64,000 bases of DNA from Exophiala sp. HKRS030 (taxonomy: Eukaryota > Ascomycota > Eurotiomycetes > Chaetothyriales > Herpotrichiellaceae): positions 1,987,665 to 2,051,664 of the forward strand of contig JAHWDD010000003.1 in NCBI GenBank assembly GCA_023897205.1, in the 5' to 3' direction. Position numbers and translations under genes: made by a program. Below the pieces are notes generated by a model that saw nothing but the letters and a program-made list of their open reading frames with translations, made no database searches and was not told the DNA's origin. This document shows positions 32,763 to 44,078 of this stretch, in pieces. Numbering within the stretch: position 1 is the stretch's first letter; every line of letters begins with the position of its first letter.

Positions 32763-34364
32763 TTAGGCTTCCTCATCACACGAAGCTGGGGCTGATGTCG
32801 GGCTAGGACTGTCAGGAGGTGTTATGGCCTTTGCCCGCTTGGATGGGCTTCCCAGTGGACCGGCAATCATCATCCTTCTTGACGGACTGGGAAGTGGAGG
32901 AGCTGGGGAATTTCGTCTTGCCGGACTCGACAGGGGGCTCGCCATTGCAAGACTTCTTGCACGGGCATGAAGTTTTCGTTCCTCTTCACCGTTCCAATCT
33001 CTAGTCAGTTCGGCACGAACTCCATTGCACCACTGTCGGACCACTTCCTCGAATGCTGTCCAGGTCCCATCGGTGTCGACCTGATTCGCTACTGCCATGA
33101 CGTCCAACCTGAGTCGTAGTTCCCATCTCAGCTCGGCCGCCTTCATCCAGTAGCGTAGGTTGTCGGCTCGTCGATATGGCTTTGCTATGTCTTCATGAAA
33201 AGACTTGATGTAGTCGAAATGCTTCTTAGATCGATGGACAGCAGCGTTGTGGATTTGAACAAGATATCTCCCGTCAGCGAGGTGTCGAAAGTAGTCGGGA
33301 TCGTTGTCGAGTTTCCCATCTGCGGGATTCTGACATTGTCCTTTCAAGAGAAAATTCAGGAAATTGATATCCCGTTCTCGGTCCTTGTTGATCCACTTGC
33401 CGTCATCCATCCAATGCCAGTCCCTTCGTTCCTTCTTGTCGGCCTCTTCCAATTTGGCTTCCTTATCAATCATCATGCCAACATCGCTGACCCAGACCAG
33501 TACAGCCAATCGCTCGTCTTCTCTAAAGCCACCGGAGAAGTTGCGTGAGGCACACTTCTTCAAGACATCCAGGACAGAATGCAAATCTTTCCGTAATTCT
33601 TGGTCCGATCGGATCGAGTTAAGTCTTTGCGGGTTGGGGTGAAGTGTGTAGTATACTCTGGCGGCACGAATGGCTTGGGTTGTGGTATCAAGCACATGCA
33701 GACCCTGTATCTCATGAAACCCTTGGGTCTGGTCATCGAGCTTCTCCATCGCCGTGCGTTCACAGGATTCGACTGCTTGTAATGCATTCTCAAGAGCCTC
33801 GACCAATTCTCTTTTCATGGTTTTCTGATCAGGTGGAGGGGCAACATTGTTCGGTCGGTGACTATAGGTTGAAACCGTAGGAGGCAGCATCACATCCGCA
33901 CCCTCTTCTTGGGCAGCTTCCCACAGGGCTTGTGCTTCATCATCAATAGGCGAGTCAACCACAGTCTGATCTCCGCCCAGAGAGGACTTGGGAATATCAT
34001 ATTCTCCATTCTGTTTCTTTTTGGCCAACTGCCCGCCTTTCCCGTCCAACAAACCAGTCCGGGCAAAGTAGTATTGTAGATGGGCAATGCTCCCTAAACT
34101 CATGACACTTTCTCGGTTTTTGGCAGAGTCGGCGAATTGAGCCCCTTGTGGTCTGACATATCCGCGCCTTCGAGAAGCAGCCTTGGATGCGGTGGAAGCA
34201 CCCGATGAGGACGATATGCTGGAGATGGAAGAGATACCCGAACAAGATCGCAAGCTGGCCGTGTCTGGCGTAGGTAGTAGAGTTGGGGAAAGAGTCGGCG
34301 AAGGAGAAGCCACATCGGCTGAGGGAGATTCGACGTTGGTGCTCATGACGCTCATGACGCTCAT
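32763..34364 (-). CDS. Conserved fungal protein of unknown function
   Basis: A single exon of 533 residues that I do not recognise as a named family. The N-terminus repeats Met-Ser (MSVMSVMST), giving three in-frame ATGs, and is then Ser/Pro-rich to about residue 65. A globular, mostly helical part follows (about 65-440) with aromatic and charged segments such as AHLQYYFARTGLLDGKGGQLAKK, ALENALQAVESCERTAMEKLDD, RDWHWMDDGKW, RDINFLNFLLKGQ and LRYWMKAAELRWELRLRLD. The tail has three short Pro/Ser repeats (SSPARRNSP, PSPSRRM, GSPSKRAKAITPPDSPSP), which look like proline-directed kinase sites with a basic NLS-like patch. No membrane segment is seen. The globular part suggests a real conserved fungal protein. 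Confidence 0.72.
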   Translation of the reverse strand: MSVMSVMSTNVESPSADVASPSPTLSPTLLPTPDTASLRSCSGISSISSISSSSGASTASKAASRRRGYVRPQGAQFADSAKNRESVMSLGSIAHLQYYFARTGLLDGKGGQLAKKKQNGEYDIPKSSLGGDQTVVDSPIDDEAQALWEAAQEEGADVMLPPTVSTYSHRPNNVAPPPDQKTMKRELVEALENALQAVESCERTAMEKLDDQTQGFHEIQGLHVLDTTTQAIRAARVYYTLHPNPQRLNSIRSDQELRKDLHSVLDVLKKCASRNFSGGFREDERLAVLVWVSDVGMMIDKEAKLEEADKKERRDWHWMDDGKWINKDRERDINFLNFLLKGQCQNPADGKLDNDPDYFRHLADGRYLVQIHNAAVHRSKKHFDYIKSFHEDIAKPYRRADNLRYWMKAAELRWELRLRLDVMAVANQVDTDGTWTAFEEVVRQWCNGVRAELTRDWNGEEERKLHARARSLAMASPLSSPARRNSPAPPLPSPSRRMMIAGPLGSPSKRAKAITPPDSPSPTSAPASCDEEA

Positions 34365-35129
34365 GACGGTGCAGCCGAGGAAGAAAATAAAAACGCTGTG
34401 GTCACGTAGGATATAGGGAGGGATCGTTGTGATTACATCGACGCACCGGCGGTCGAGGTATCTATGATAAGTGTTTTTGAACTAATATGCGGCGGAAGAC
34501 GAAGAAGCTGACGAGCCAGACATGGATAAAAGAATGGGAGCACTGGTAACGAGGTAACGAGGTAACGAGGGCCACAGGTAGAAAGTGTCTCGGAGCACAG
34601 ACAAGTTGATCGAGGCAGATGGAAGATGGAAGCGAGATGAAATTGGACTTTGGTGCCATTGGCCAGAGGCGAGAGATCCAGGGGTCAACGGCAGTCACAG
34701 GCGAAACTTCAAACCACAGAGTCGGTACAGAGACTACGGAGGTCTTTTTCATTGCATACTCGGTGATGTGATATCAACAAACAGATATGAGCTTCAATCT
34801 CAGACCATGTGAAGCTTTGGTATAGGTGACAGTTTGACTGCTGTACGTACAGAGACTGCACAGGCATCCGATGATTGTTGACATTTGCCGGACTCGGCAC
34901 CATACAACGCGTTCGTTAAAGCTCCGCATACAGTACGGTTCGTACGGGGATTAATACGGGCAGGAATTTTGCACTGGGCTTGTGGCGTCATACTTCACAT
35001 AATGTCATCAAATTCATCACTTTGACATGCCCCGCGCCAATATGATGAAGCCAGAGTAAATGAGAAGATGCAAATTCCTACATCACAGAAGCGCATCATA
35101 CAATCACAAATACCTCCTTAATGCTCAGA
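34365..35129. other. Intergenic with a short tandem repeat
   Basis: The promoter side of the unknown gene and of acylphosphatase, which are divergent. GTAACGAG is repeated three times in tandem at about 34546-34570. No gene is seen. Confidence 0.5.
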
Positions 35130-35513
35130 ATGTCGAAACGAATCTCATTCAAGGTATCAGGCACTGTTCAGGGAGTAGGATTCCGGTAAGTAGCTACTCC
35201 GTATCGAATATTTGTATCAATCGAGGCACAGATTGACCATGATGTCTAGGGACTTTACCCAACGCAAAGCCACGAGTTATGGATTGACGGGGTTTGTAAA
35301 GAACACTTCCGATGGCCGGGTATGTTGTAGCATCACCTAGCCATGCATGTCCTTATTGACACAATCCAGGTAACAGGAGAAGCCCAAGGATCTGAAGACG
35401 CTCTGAAGAAGTTGAAAGCCGCGCTCAATGATGGCCCTCGATCTGCCCACGTTGTGAAAGTCGAGGTCAATGAGATCGAGTCCAAGAGTGGTGAGAAATC
35501 TTTCGACGCATGA
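35130..35513 (+). CDS. Acylphosphatase
   Basis: A small cytosolic enzyme hydrolysing acyl phosphates. Three exons (35130-35185, 35250-35319, 35370-35513) give 89 residues, the usual family length. The N-terminal signature GTVQGVGFR contains the catalytic Arg (R19), and GLTGFVKNTSDGRVTGEAQG holds the catalytic Asn (N37) and the conserved DGxV turn. Both motifs are split or flanked by introns, with matching phases: CG|G makes an Arg codon. An ATG nine bases upstream (35121) is in frame and would add Met-Leu-Arg. No single frame exposes the gene. An exact TACTCCGTA lies in intron 1 (35195-35203). Confidence 0.92.
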
Positions 35514-36809
35514 CATGGTCCCGTCGAAAACAACTCTGCAGTTGCATACCTATGTTGCGTAGTATTCGGTCTCCTCGAGCCGAGTCATTCAATTGATACA
35601 GTCGGTCTAGGCCAAATGGATTTCTCTTTGCAGCAACGGGACATTCTTGTCATGACTATAATTGTCAGCCCTGACATGGGAAGGTTCAAGTCCTCGTTTA
35701 AGGGAGAGTCAAAGATGGATCTGTTTCCTTTCACTGGGTTCTCAAACTCTTGCTAGAATTTCATTGGCATCTCTTCTCTAGCGCACAGTCTGCGCCAATT
35801 CCCATAGCGGAACCCCGTACTTTTGCATTGACAGTCGCCGGTATGAAAAAGATATGAGGGAAATAACGACAATAATAGCATCGAGAAGAGTCAGATTCGA
35901 AAATTGGATCGAAGTTGTGACTTGTGACAATTTTCCAAGGTCATTCACGCTGAATGCTCCGAATATTGCCGAAGATTCGCTGAGGCTGACCTGTTTCTTG
36001 CGTCACATTGGGCAAACCCCGAGTTTGTAGGTTGGTGCAGCCTTCCTCCACCCGTTTTGTTCCGGCGCCGCTGAGAAATGTGTCCCGAGTACGTGGCACC
36101 AAGCAGTCCCCGAATGACACCAAACTTAGGTAACCTTTCGTTTTCTGGGAGATGAATAGGGAGGCGAGATCGAGCTTCTCCACGGTTCTTGTTGATGTTT
36201 TGGACCAGAGACACCTACTCCTGCCCTGCTAAGTACGCAGCTTGGATTATGAGCCTGCTGCTTCAGTGTAGTACGAGTACAGAGAGCATGATCCTATGCA
36301 GCCAGAAATCGAATTTGGAAGTAGCGAATGGACGGTGAGTCAGGAGTTGGTTGTGCTTAGAAGGACCGTCATACAGGGGTCGGAGCCTAAAAACAGTGCC
36401 TGGAACGCGGAAGAGCGGGCTTATCAGTGGGCAACGCGGCCTATGTCGGCCAATATTGTAATCAAAAGGACCCCTTCTTCCTCCACAACGGGGCATCAAT
36501 TCAGTCTAGTTTCCGTTGGCAATGTGTTCCGTGGCATATGGCACGATCTCTATTCGAGAAAGATCAGACCCCGAAGCCTCCATTCCTGATCGAAAATGTC
36601 GCAAAGTGCACACGAGGGGCATGGGACTTGAGTTGACGCTTTGTGTGCCTGCTGGCCTATTCCGGACTGCTTTAAATTCATATAATAATGCCTTGTGCCT
36701 TCAAATGCCATCTATTGTTTCTGCTGAGCAAAGACCATACTGAAAGGTTCATATTGGCCAACACCCCAGACACTGTACACACACATTATTCATTGCTCCT
36801 TGACTGATC
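35514..36809. other. Long intergenic region upstream of alternative oxidase
   Basis: About 1.3 kb without a supported gene. A reverse CCAAT box (ATTGG) lies at 36753-36757, about 55 nt before the AOX ATG, and a TATA-like ATATAATAAT at about 36677. Other frames are short and compositionally plain. Confidence 0.45.
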
Positions 36810-37949
36810 ATGGCCTCCTCAAGAGCATTGTTCAACCCCACACTGACTGCCCATATCTCAAGGGCAGCTAGCAAGGGCTTTTCCTCGACAGCCACAACAG
36901 CTGGTCTGAGAACCAGTTACGTCGCCTTGAATCCATTCAACGCATCATCGCGACGGAATTTCTCGGTTTCTCACAAAGCTCAACTAGATTTCTTCCCTCC
37001 ACCAAGGGATCTACCAAATATCAAACAAACGTATGTGTATGACCGCTTCTGTCAAAGCTGGTTAACTAATGTTGCATAGTCCTGCATCATGGCCTCACCC
37101 AACAGCTACTGATGAACAACTAAAGGCCATCCAGGTCGATCATCGTGAGCCAAAGACATTTTCCGATACAATAGCGTACAACACGGTTCGCCTTCTTCGA
37201 TGGGGGACAGATATTGCCACTGGCTACCGTCATGATCCAAACAAGCCATATGTCATGAACGAGCGGAAGTGGTTGATTCGATTCATCTTTCTCGAGACAG
37301 TTGCCGGAGTGCCTGGGATGATGGCAGGGATGCTCCGACACTTCCGAAGTCTTAGGAGAATGAAGAGAGATAATGGATGGTACGAACCACATAAGAATGC
37401 CCCCCTGTTGCCAAACTCCAGACTCATCAAGTTGACAGGATCGAGACGATGCTTGAAGATGCATACAATGAGCGGATGCATTTGCTCACGTTCCTCAAGA
37501 TGGCTGAGCCCGGCTGGTTCATGAAACTCATGATTCTCGGAGCCCAGGGAGTTTTCAGCAACGGTTTCTTCCTCGCATATCTTCTCTCGCCCAAGACCTG
37601 TCACCGTTTCGTGGGTTATCTAGAGGAGGAGGCGACAAAGACTTACAGCTTTGCCATTGAAGATCTGGAAAGTGGCAAATTACCCGGCTGGGAGAAGCTC
37701 GAAGCACCAGAGATCGCCGTCAAGTATTGGAACATGCCAGAAGGCAAGAGGGACATGAAGTCTCTCCTCTATTACATCCGAGCCGACGAGGCAAAGCACC
37801 GAGAAATCCACCACACCTTGGGCAACCTCAACCAAGCTGAAGATCCCAACCCGTTTGTCTCGGAATACAAGGATCCTTCAAAGCCACATCCTGGCAAAGG
37901 CATCGAACATATCAAATCCAAAGGCTGGGAACGAGAAGAAGTGATCTAA
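36810..37949 (+). CDS. aox1: Alternative oxidase, mitochondrial
   Basis: A di-iron ubiquinol oxidase of the inner mitochondrial membrane that bypasses complexes III and IV. Three exons (36810-37030, 37080-37379, 37439-37949) encode 343 residues. The junctions give KQT|PASWPHP and [20 protein letters not shown]. Iron ligands fall in FLETVAG (E146), NERMH (E185, H188), [10 protein letters not shown], and [12 protein letters not shown] near residue 290. An Arg/Ser-rich presequence covers about the first 60 residues. Length and all four helices are complete. Expression in fungi usually rises when the cytochrome path is blocked. No neighbouring gene is functionally linked. Confidence 0.95.
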
Positions 37950-39099
37950 AAATTCTCATCTTCTCATGACGCTTCCCATATCTCTCTGCTACGAAGCGGC
38001 GGTTCTCGATTTCGACCACAAAAGAGTGCAATTATTCTGTAACCATGTTGTTTTTTCCTTTGCAAGCGTTTAACTGTCGATTCAGGTGTATGGAGAAAGA
38101 GAAGGATGGTGGTACACATGCGGTTGCACAGAAGAGCGTAGGACGCTGAAATATGCTGGATTAATTAGACGGATTTCCGGGTTAAACACCACCCGGCCCT
38201 GCAAAATGGCTGATTGCATCTTGGACCTGCATACAAACCAGGGACGGTTGTCCGCCATGGTTTGCTCCGTAATAGAAGTGTGGGTAGTGATTCCAATCGC
38301 AGAAAAACAGCATTCTCCGATCCACAACATTTCGATTGTCAGGTGCCACGAGTGCTAGCCATGATTTTATATGTACGAGGATGGAGGACGATGAGTGACC
38401 AAACAACGCGACTTTTGTTTGTTGTGCCGATTACTCCGTCAACTTTCGCCAGGAACCGCGTTCGGGCTGCGTGGAATTGATGTCAGGCTGCATGAAAGAA
38501 GGGCTAATGAGGCTGAAACTTGGACGTGAGTGGCCCTGGCCATTTGGTCCAAGCTAGTGGAGGAAGCCAGGGCGTGCAGGGGAGCGAGTGAGTGTCTAGC
38601 CTTACCTAGAGGTGCCTAGATACAGCCAAGTCCCAGTTAAGTAGCAGCCTAAAAGGAGCCCGTACTTCTTCTATTCGTACTGAAGAAACAAGGCCCGAGG
38701 CGCGTCGCTTCCCCCCCAAAAACTCGGCACCTCGTTCGCTGCGGTTTAGTTCTGGCAATCTTACCAAACAATCCACCCCCAGTTGATCCTCTAACAACTC
38801 GCTGCCATTCCGACTCTTGTTTCGTCTACTCGCTCGCCTGCGCCTCTAACCCATCGCATCTCGATGCAATTGTCTATCTAGTATCACTCACTATTGTTGC
38901 CTTCACATCATATACGACCTCCTACCACCAAAATACCCTCGACTCCGCCGTCATCACGTTCGGAATCCCCTGGTTGATTCAGTGAATGCTCGCTTATGAC
39001 CAACAACAACACCGGCCACGCTGCTGTGCCCGCTCCGGGTCACCTGGCCAGAAATTTCAGTCGACTGAGCAGAATTAGATCCTACACACTCTGTCGGGC
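37950..39099. other. Intergenic, AOX 3' flank and Kar9 leader
   Basis: About 1.15 kb with no supported gene. The last 300 bases before Kar9 are C/T-rich, as in long fungal leaders. Confidence 0.45.
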
Positions 39100-41676
39100 A
39101 TGACATCTCCTCTGCGTCGCCCGTCGATGGTGGAAACCCAGAGCGACCTTGACCTCCATCAATTACTCGTGCCGGCTCCCACCAACGATGTACCTCCTTC
39201 TCACCATTCATCCTCCGCCTCTTCCGGCCCCAATAGCGATGCCGGCTCCTTTGTCATTCCTGACAGCCTATCTCGAAGCAACTCGGTCTTTTCCTTCTCG
39301 AGAGCGTCCTTTAGCAGTCAACTCGCAAGTCTGACCGCGATCAATCTACCTCAAGCCGAATCTCTGGCCGCCACGGTGACGACACTGCCAACAGCCCGCA
39401 AGGCCGTCAAGGCACTGACAGGCGCCGCGGAACAAATACAATCGTGGATCAAGAAGGCCCTGAAAGTGTTGGATAATCTTGATGCCGAGGAGGACGTGGA
39501 GTGGGCTGCAGCAGCTGGAAGATTGGGGTTAGATGAAACGGACAAGATTGTCAATACTTTTGAAGATCTCATCAACGTCTATGTTATTTCCATCGAGGAG
39601 TTACAGACACGACCCGACATCGCCGATGCAAAGACTGAGGAGTTGCAAGGGGTCGTGGAGCAAATGGAGGTGACGCTGGAAGGATGGGGCAATGTGCGAA
39701 AACAACTGAAAAAAATACATGGGCAGGTTGAACTTGCCATGGAGTGGGAAGAATTATGGGCGAAAGTCTTGGGGGATGTTGGCGCAGAAATGGACAGCCT
39801 GAGCCAATTGGTGTTCGAAATGGAAGAGAAACGGCATGCGGCGTACACGACCCAGACTCAAGCGGGCCCCGGCCAGAATATCGATCTGAACGAGTTGGAA
39901 AGCTTCATCGACGAGCCATCTCAAAAGAAGAGCACTCCTAATTCCCGTTTCAGCCTCCCCCCTTTCGAATCATCTCCGTTGGGGTCTCCGATTATTGAGA
40001 ACCCTCAAGATGATTCGAATCTGCTGGCTCTTTTTGCACGAATGCAACCGCTCAGGGCGTCCCTTGATTTTCTACCCATGCGCATGTCGATGTTTCAGAC
40101 TCGTGCCGAGAAGATATTCCCCAATGCTTGCCGTGAGCTTGACGATAAACGTGATCGATTGGAGAGAAATTGGATCGAGTTGTCCAAAGAAGCCGACAAT
40201 CTCCGCCGAGAATTGAGCGAGGATCGCTGGGTGATTGTGTTCCGTAATGCTGGCCGACAAGCACAGAAAATGTGTGAGTCTGTTGAACGGAGCATACTGA
40301 AAGTGCAAGAAGCCATACACGAAAACTACCAGGCCATCAACCCTGCTGCTTTGGCAAAGAGGATTGAAAGTTTTGAGGCTAAGAAGATGCACTACGGCCC
40401 AGCCATCAATAGGGTACTTGCTATTATCCAGAAGGGCCTTAAGGACCGCTTAACTGTTAATGGAGAGATTCTTCGTCTTCACAAAGACTTGTCCTCAAGA
40501 ATGAGAGACCTGACCGATACGATGGAAGATCTGGAGACGTTATTGGAACCGTTTAATACTCGACAAAACTCGAAACTCCGAGAGTCGATCTCTAGTATTG
40601 TTTCGGCTGATCGGTCCTTGTCGAGCACAACATTTGCAGGGACTCCAGGAAGCTCTCCTCCGTCATCCATTGATCTCCCACCACAGTCAAGCCAATCCTC
40701 TACTCCGAAGTATGGATTAAATGGATATACCAAGTCACGGACACCATCATCGAGCAGACCGCCGCCGCACACGCTATCCAATCGGCGCTCGTCGTTGCTT
40801 CCACAGACAAGACGGCCGACAACGCCTTTGTCGCATGCGGGGAGCAGTGCCATCAAACGTGGAGTGTCACCTATGCCGGGACCACCATCGGTTTATCGTC
40901 AGGGAGCATACAATCCACCTGTTGTTCCAGCCCTGCAATCAAGGCAGATATCAGCGTCAAATAAACCGAGATGGTCGGCTGTTGTAAAGTCGGATGACAG
41001 TACCTTGGCGCCTTCATATCGTTCATCTACCACGACCACTCCATTGACGACACGGAGATACACGCCTCGGTCGATATCATCAACCACCGCCGTTCCTCTG
41101 AGGAGTCCTCTCAGTAGAGAGACTTCGGCATCGCCCTCTACCCTACCTACCATGGCAAGGAGGCAAAGTCAACAGTTCAAGTCTTTCGCCGAGCGGGTAG
41201 CTGATCCTTCGCCGGCGCGGACAAGTGGATTGATGGATCCTGTTCCGTACCATCGAGGACGGAATCCAAGCGCCCCGGTAGTGGGCACGATAAGGTCACC
41301 ATCGTCACTCGCCGTGCACAGCCAGCATAAACCGACAATGAGCGGAGTTCCACTGGCACGACCTCCGTCGTCCCTCAACAGGAGCTATGGACGATCTACC
41401 GGCGTATCTTCACGGTCATTCAGCCATGATCCAAGAATTGAGAACCAAAGTGAGAACCGCGAACCAACACTTCCCAGTGTGGACGACTATGAGAGGTTCA
41501 ATGATATGGAAGAAGAGGATCAGATTACGGAACCGAATTCCAGTCCGTTGTCGAAACGGACCATTACCAGACCCAGCAGTGTTTTAGCCATGAGTGGCAA
41601 GGGGAAGAGAATGTCCTTGTTACCAGTACCTAAGGGCAGTGGTAGACAAAGTTCACTCGGGTCGAGGATTTCTTGA
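39100..41676 (+). CDS. Kar9-family spindle-positioning protein
   Basis: The fungal adaptor that links microtubule plus-end protein EB1/Bim1 to myosin V and so orients spindles and nuclei. A single exon encodes 858 residues. A helical KAR9 domain spans about residues 70-500: examples are TLPTARKAVKALTGAAEQIQ, AEEDVEWAAAAGRLGLDE, MQPLRASLDFLPMRMSMFQ, and RLERNWIELSKEADNLRREL. The C-terminal 350 residues are Ser/Pro/Arg-rich and disordered (SRTPSSSRPPP, RRPTTPLSHAG), suited to phosphoregulation and EB1 binding, although a textbook SxIP motif was not identified. Length fits filamentous fungi. Yeast Kar9 is shorter (about 640), the difference being the tail. Confidence 0.85.
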   Translation: MTSPLRRPSMVETQSDLDLHQLLVPAPTNDVPPSHHSSSASSGPNSDAGSFVIPDSLSRSNSVFSFSRASFSSQLASLTAINLPQAESLAATVTTLPTARKAVKALTGAAEQIQSWIKKALKVLDNLDAEEDVEWAAAAGRLGLDETDKIVNTFEDLINVYVISIEELQTRPDIADAKTEELQGVVEQMEVTLEGWGNVRKQLKKIHGQVELAMEWEELWAKVLGDVGAEMDSLSQLVFEMEEKRHAAYTTQTQAGPGQNIDLNELESFIDEPSQKKSTPNSRFSLPPFESSPLGSPIIENPQDDSNLLALFARMQPLRASLDFLPMRMSMFQTRAEKIFPNACRELDDKRDRLERNWIELSKEADNLRRELSEDRWVIVFRNAGRQAQKMCESVERSILKVQEAIHENYQAINPAALAKRIESFEAKKMHYGPAINRVLAIIQKGLKDRLTVNGEILRLHKDLSSRMRDLTDTMEDLETLLEPFNTRQNSKLRESISSIVSADRSLSSTTFAGTPGSSPPSSIDLPPQSSQSSTPKYGLNGYTKSRTPSSSRPPPHTLSNRRSSLLPQTRRPTTPLSHAGSSAIKRGVSPMPGPPSVYRQGAYNPPVVPALQSRQISASNKPRWSAVVKSDDSTLAPSYRSSTTTTPLTTRRYTPRSISSTTAVPLRSPLSRETSASPSTLPTMARRQSQQFKSFAERVADPSPARTSGLMDPVPYHRGRNPSAPVVGTIRSPSSLAVHSQHKPTMSGVPLARPPSSLNRSYGRSTGVSSRSFSHDPRIENQSENREPTLPSVDDYERFNDMEEEDQITEPNSSPLSKRTITRPSSVLAMSGKGKRMSLLPVPKGSGRQSSLGSRIS

Positions 41677-43061
41677 AAAATTTGAGGCTTCACAGCTGGC
41701 ATGAGAAGCAAACCACGGTCATTTTTTTTCTTGGGCAACAGGAAAAACATTCCTTTACCAAGTGTGTGTGTGTGTGTCTGTCAGCGTACAAGCGTGTTCT
41801 TGTTTTTTTCCAACAATCGTTTCACTTTTTTTATTTTGTGAACAGACAGAGAGATATCATAATGCCAAACTGCACTGTCCCTGATTTTGGACAGATTTTT
41901 ATGCTTGGAATTTTCTACCTTCGACATGAGCACAGGATGCACTTCCCAATAGTCTATCACTCGGAGAGCCCGGTATGTAGGACTCACTCAGCCTAGTTCA
42001 GTATGATGGAGAGGACACCCTGTCAAGAGAACTCCAATCGTATTGAATACCAGCTACTAGAGTATTAGCCCCTGCATGTGTACGGAGTATGTGAACTCGA
42101 GATGGATATATAGTTGAGACTCTTTGTTTGGGACAAAGCTTGATCAAAAGCTTGGACTTCGAATCCGAGTACGTCGAGTTCCTTGCAGTATGTAGAGCAT
42201 CGGCTGTGCAGTAAGAAACCCCGATGAAGCGGGCTATGGATGACTCAGTCCTTTCTACTTGCCTATGGAGTTATATTTGTAGAGGACAGCCGTTACTCAT
42301 ACCGACCAGTAAGGGTGGTTTTGCATCCATGCATCCAATACCAGGTCCACATTAGGTCCTTTTCATCTCTCTTGATGACTCACTCGCTGCTCCTTGTGTT
42401 CTGCCTGTCTGGAATAAGACTTTGATTTCATTCTTTTTGACCCAAAACAAAACACTCCTTACGAGTGAGTACATACGTGGGCAAAAAAGTCACAGATCCA
42501 AAGTGGCCTTTAGTGAAATCTGTACGACCATCGACCTATACGAAAAAGGTACAACCTTGCGAGGGAGAGAGAGAGAGAGAGAGTTGCGTACGTGTGTTTA
42601 TACGGATACGGAGCGCATTTTGACATATATATCTAGATACCCTCTTGGTAACAACCAACACGGTGTCAACGGACTATCTCGGACCTTTTCTTGGGGGGTC
42701 TTCAATCTTCCTGCCTAATCTTGAAACACATTTCCGATTGCTTCAAATTCGAGACATCTTTCCGTACAAGAAGTCCAAGGTGCTCAAAGAGAGAACAACA
42801 TTGCGACTTTCGGCATATTCAAGTTCCCGACTGGTTTTTCCCACCAAGAAGTAAGTACTCGCATTGTGTGTACTGGACACTCTGTCAAGTAAAAAGCAAC
42901 GATATAACGACCGTACAGTAAGGAACTCGGTACACCCTTGTACGATCATCAGTGATTTTTCAACCAAAGAACACCATAAACTTGTTCTCCGGAAAGATTA
43001 TCTCATTATCATCACCACCATCACCACCACCACCACCACCAACTTCAACTCTCATCAACAA
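41677..43061. other. Intergenic rich in simple repeats
   Basis: About 1.4 kb with (TG)n at about 41763-41778, poly-T stretches near 41803 and 41826, (GA)n at about 42567-42582, and a CAC run at about 43013-43040 just before the methyltransferase ATG. TACGGAGTA is exact at 42081-42089 and TGACTCA at 42241-42247. A tRNA T-arm-like patch at about 42160 lacks the rest of a tRNA. No gene is supported. Confidence 0.5.
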
Positions 43062-44078
43062 ATGGCGACCACAAAGAACCAAGCGGACCCGACGTTCCGC
43101 AACTACACGGCCACGTCCGCACAGTCGTACGCCAAAAACCGACGAGGCTACCCGGACGAGCTGATCTCACTCGTCATCGACAGACACACGTCGAGTGGGG
43201 GTCGACTCGACGTCCTCTTGGATCTCGGGTGTGGCCCTGGGACCGCCACTCGGTCCCTGGCGCCTCGCTTTCGACACGCCGTGGGTGCCGACCCGGGTCG
43301 GTCCATGATCGAGACCGCGCGCACCGTCCCCTGCGTCACGGCCTCGGGGGAACCCACCACGTTTGTCGTCTGCGCCTCCGACTCGATCAGCTCGATCGAC
43401 GCGCTCAAACGGTTTTCCTCCGACGGGACCACGCACAACACGGTCGACTTGATCACCGCGGGCACCTCGGCCCACTGGTTCGACTTTCCCGACTTTTACG
43501 TCGAAGCGTCCAAGATCCTCCGACCGGGTGGGAGCATCATCATGTGGTGCACAAAGGGGTACTATGTCGACGAACGTACCACGCCCAACGCGGCCAAACT
43601 TCAGCAGCTGTGGCAAGACTTTGAAGACGTCGTCCTCAAGCCTTACGAGATGGAAGGAAACAGACTCACGAGGGGGCTGTACGCCGACCTCCCCCTGCCC
43701 TGGAGCGAATACCCTGCCGATGAGAACCTGGACGACCAGGGCCGGGCCCTGCTGGGTGCTTTCCAAAAGTCGGAATTCTCCAGGCAGGTTTTCAACGACG
43801 GGGGTCACATCGGACCGGACGGGAAATTCCTGATGAGCCGCCGAGCCACCTTTGAACAGTCCCGGGCCATGTTGGGCACGGCGAGTCCCGTGACCAGGTG
43901 GCGCGAGGCCCACAAGGAACAACTCGAACGTGGAGAGGTGGAGGACCTGGTGGACAAAGTGTTCAGGGAGTCCGTGGAACTGTTGGAGGAGGTGCCCGAG
44001 GGGAGAGGGAGGGATTGGGTCGAAGGTGGTTCCGCCGTGGTCGTCATGACCATAAAGAAAAAGAAGGAGAGTGCCTAG
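43062..44078 (+). CDS. SAM-dependent methyltransferase (trans-aconitate methyltransferase-like)
   Basis: A class I methyltransferase of 338 residues in a single exon. Motif I is VLLDLGCGPGTAT (about 51-63), the acidic residue after strand 2 is in VGADPGRSM, the TAGTSAHWFDFPDFYVEASKILRPGG segment is the usual post-motif region of the Tmt1/Crg1-like fungal group, and a helix-rich cap fills residues 180-310. It may act on a small carboxylic acid or a toxic metabolite (Crg1 methylates cantharidin in yeast), but the substrate cannot be set here. The ATG at 43062 follows a CAC-repeat leader. Third positions are strongly C/G, unlike the flanking DNA. A longer frame upstream is leader sequence, not protein. 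Confidence 0.85.
   Translation: MATTKNQADPTFRNYTATSAQSYAKNRRGYPDELISLVIDRHTSSGGRLDVLLDLGCGPGTATRSLAPRFRHAVGADPGRSMIETARTVPCVTASGEPTTFVVCASDSISSIDALKRFSSDGTTHNTVDLITAGTSAHWFDFPDFYVEASKILRPGGSIIMWCTKGYYVDERTTPNAAKLQQLWQDFEDVVLKPYEMEGNRLTRGLYADLPLPWSEYPADENLDDQGRALLGAFQKSEFSRQVFNDGGHIGPDGKFLMSRRATFEQSRAMLGTASPVTRWREAHKEQLERGEVEDLVDKVFRESVELLEEVPEGRGRDWVEGGSAVVVMTIKKKKESA

Noticed and set aside
42130..42185. tRNA-like T-arm sequence (TTCGAATCC context)
   Set aside because: A stem and loop can be drawn, but no matching acceptor stem, D-arm or anticodon arm is present upstream.
43167..43922. Minus-strand frame of about 250 codons
   Set aside because: It is antisense to the methyltransferase; high G/C at third positions keeps the opposite frame open.
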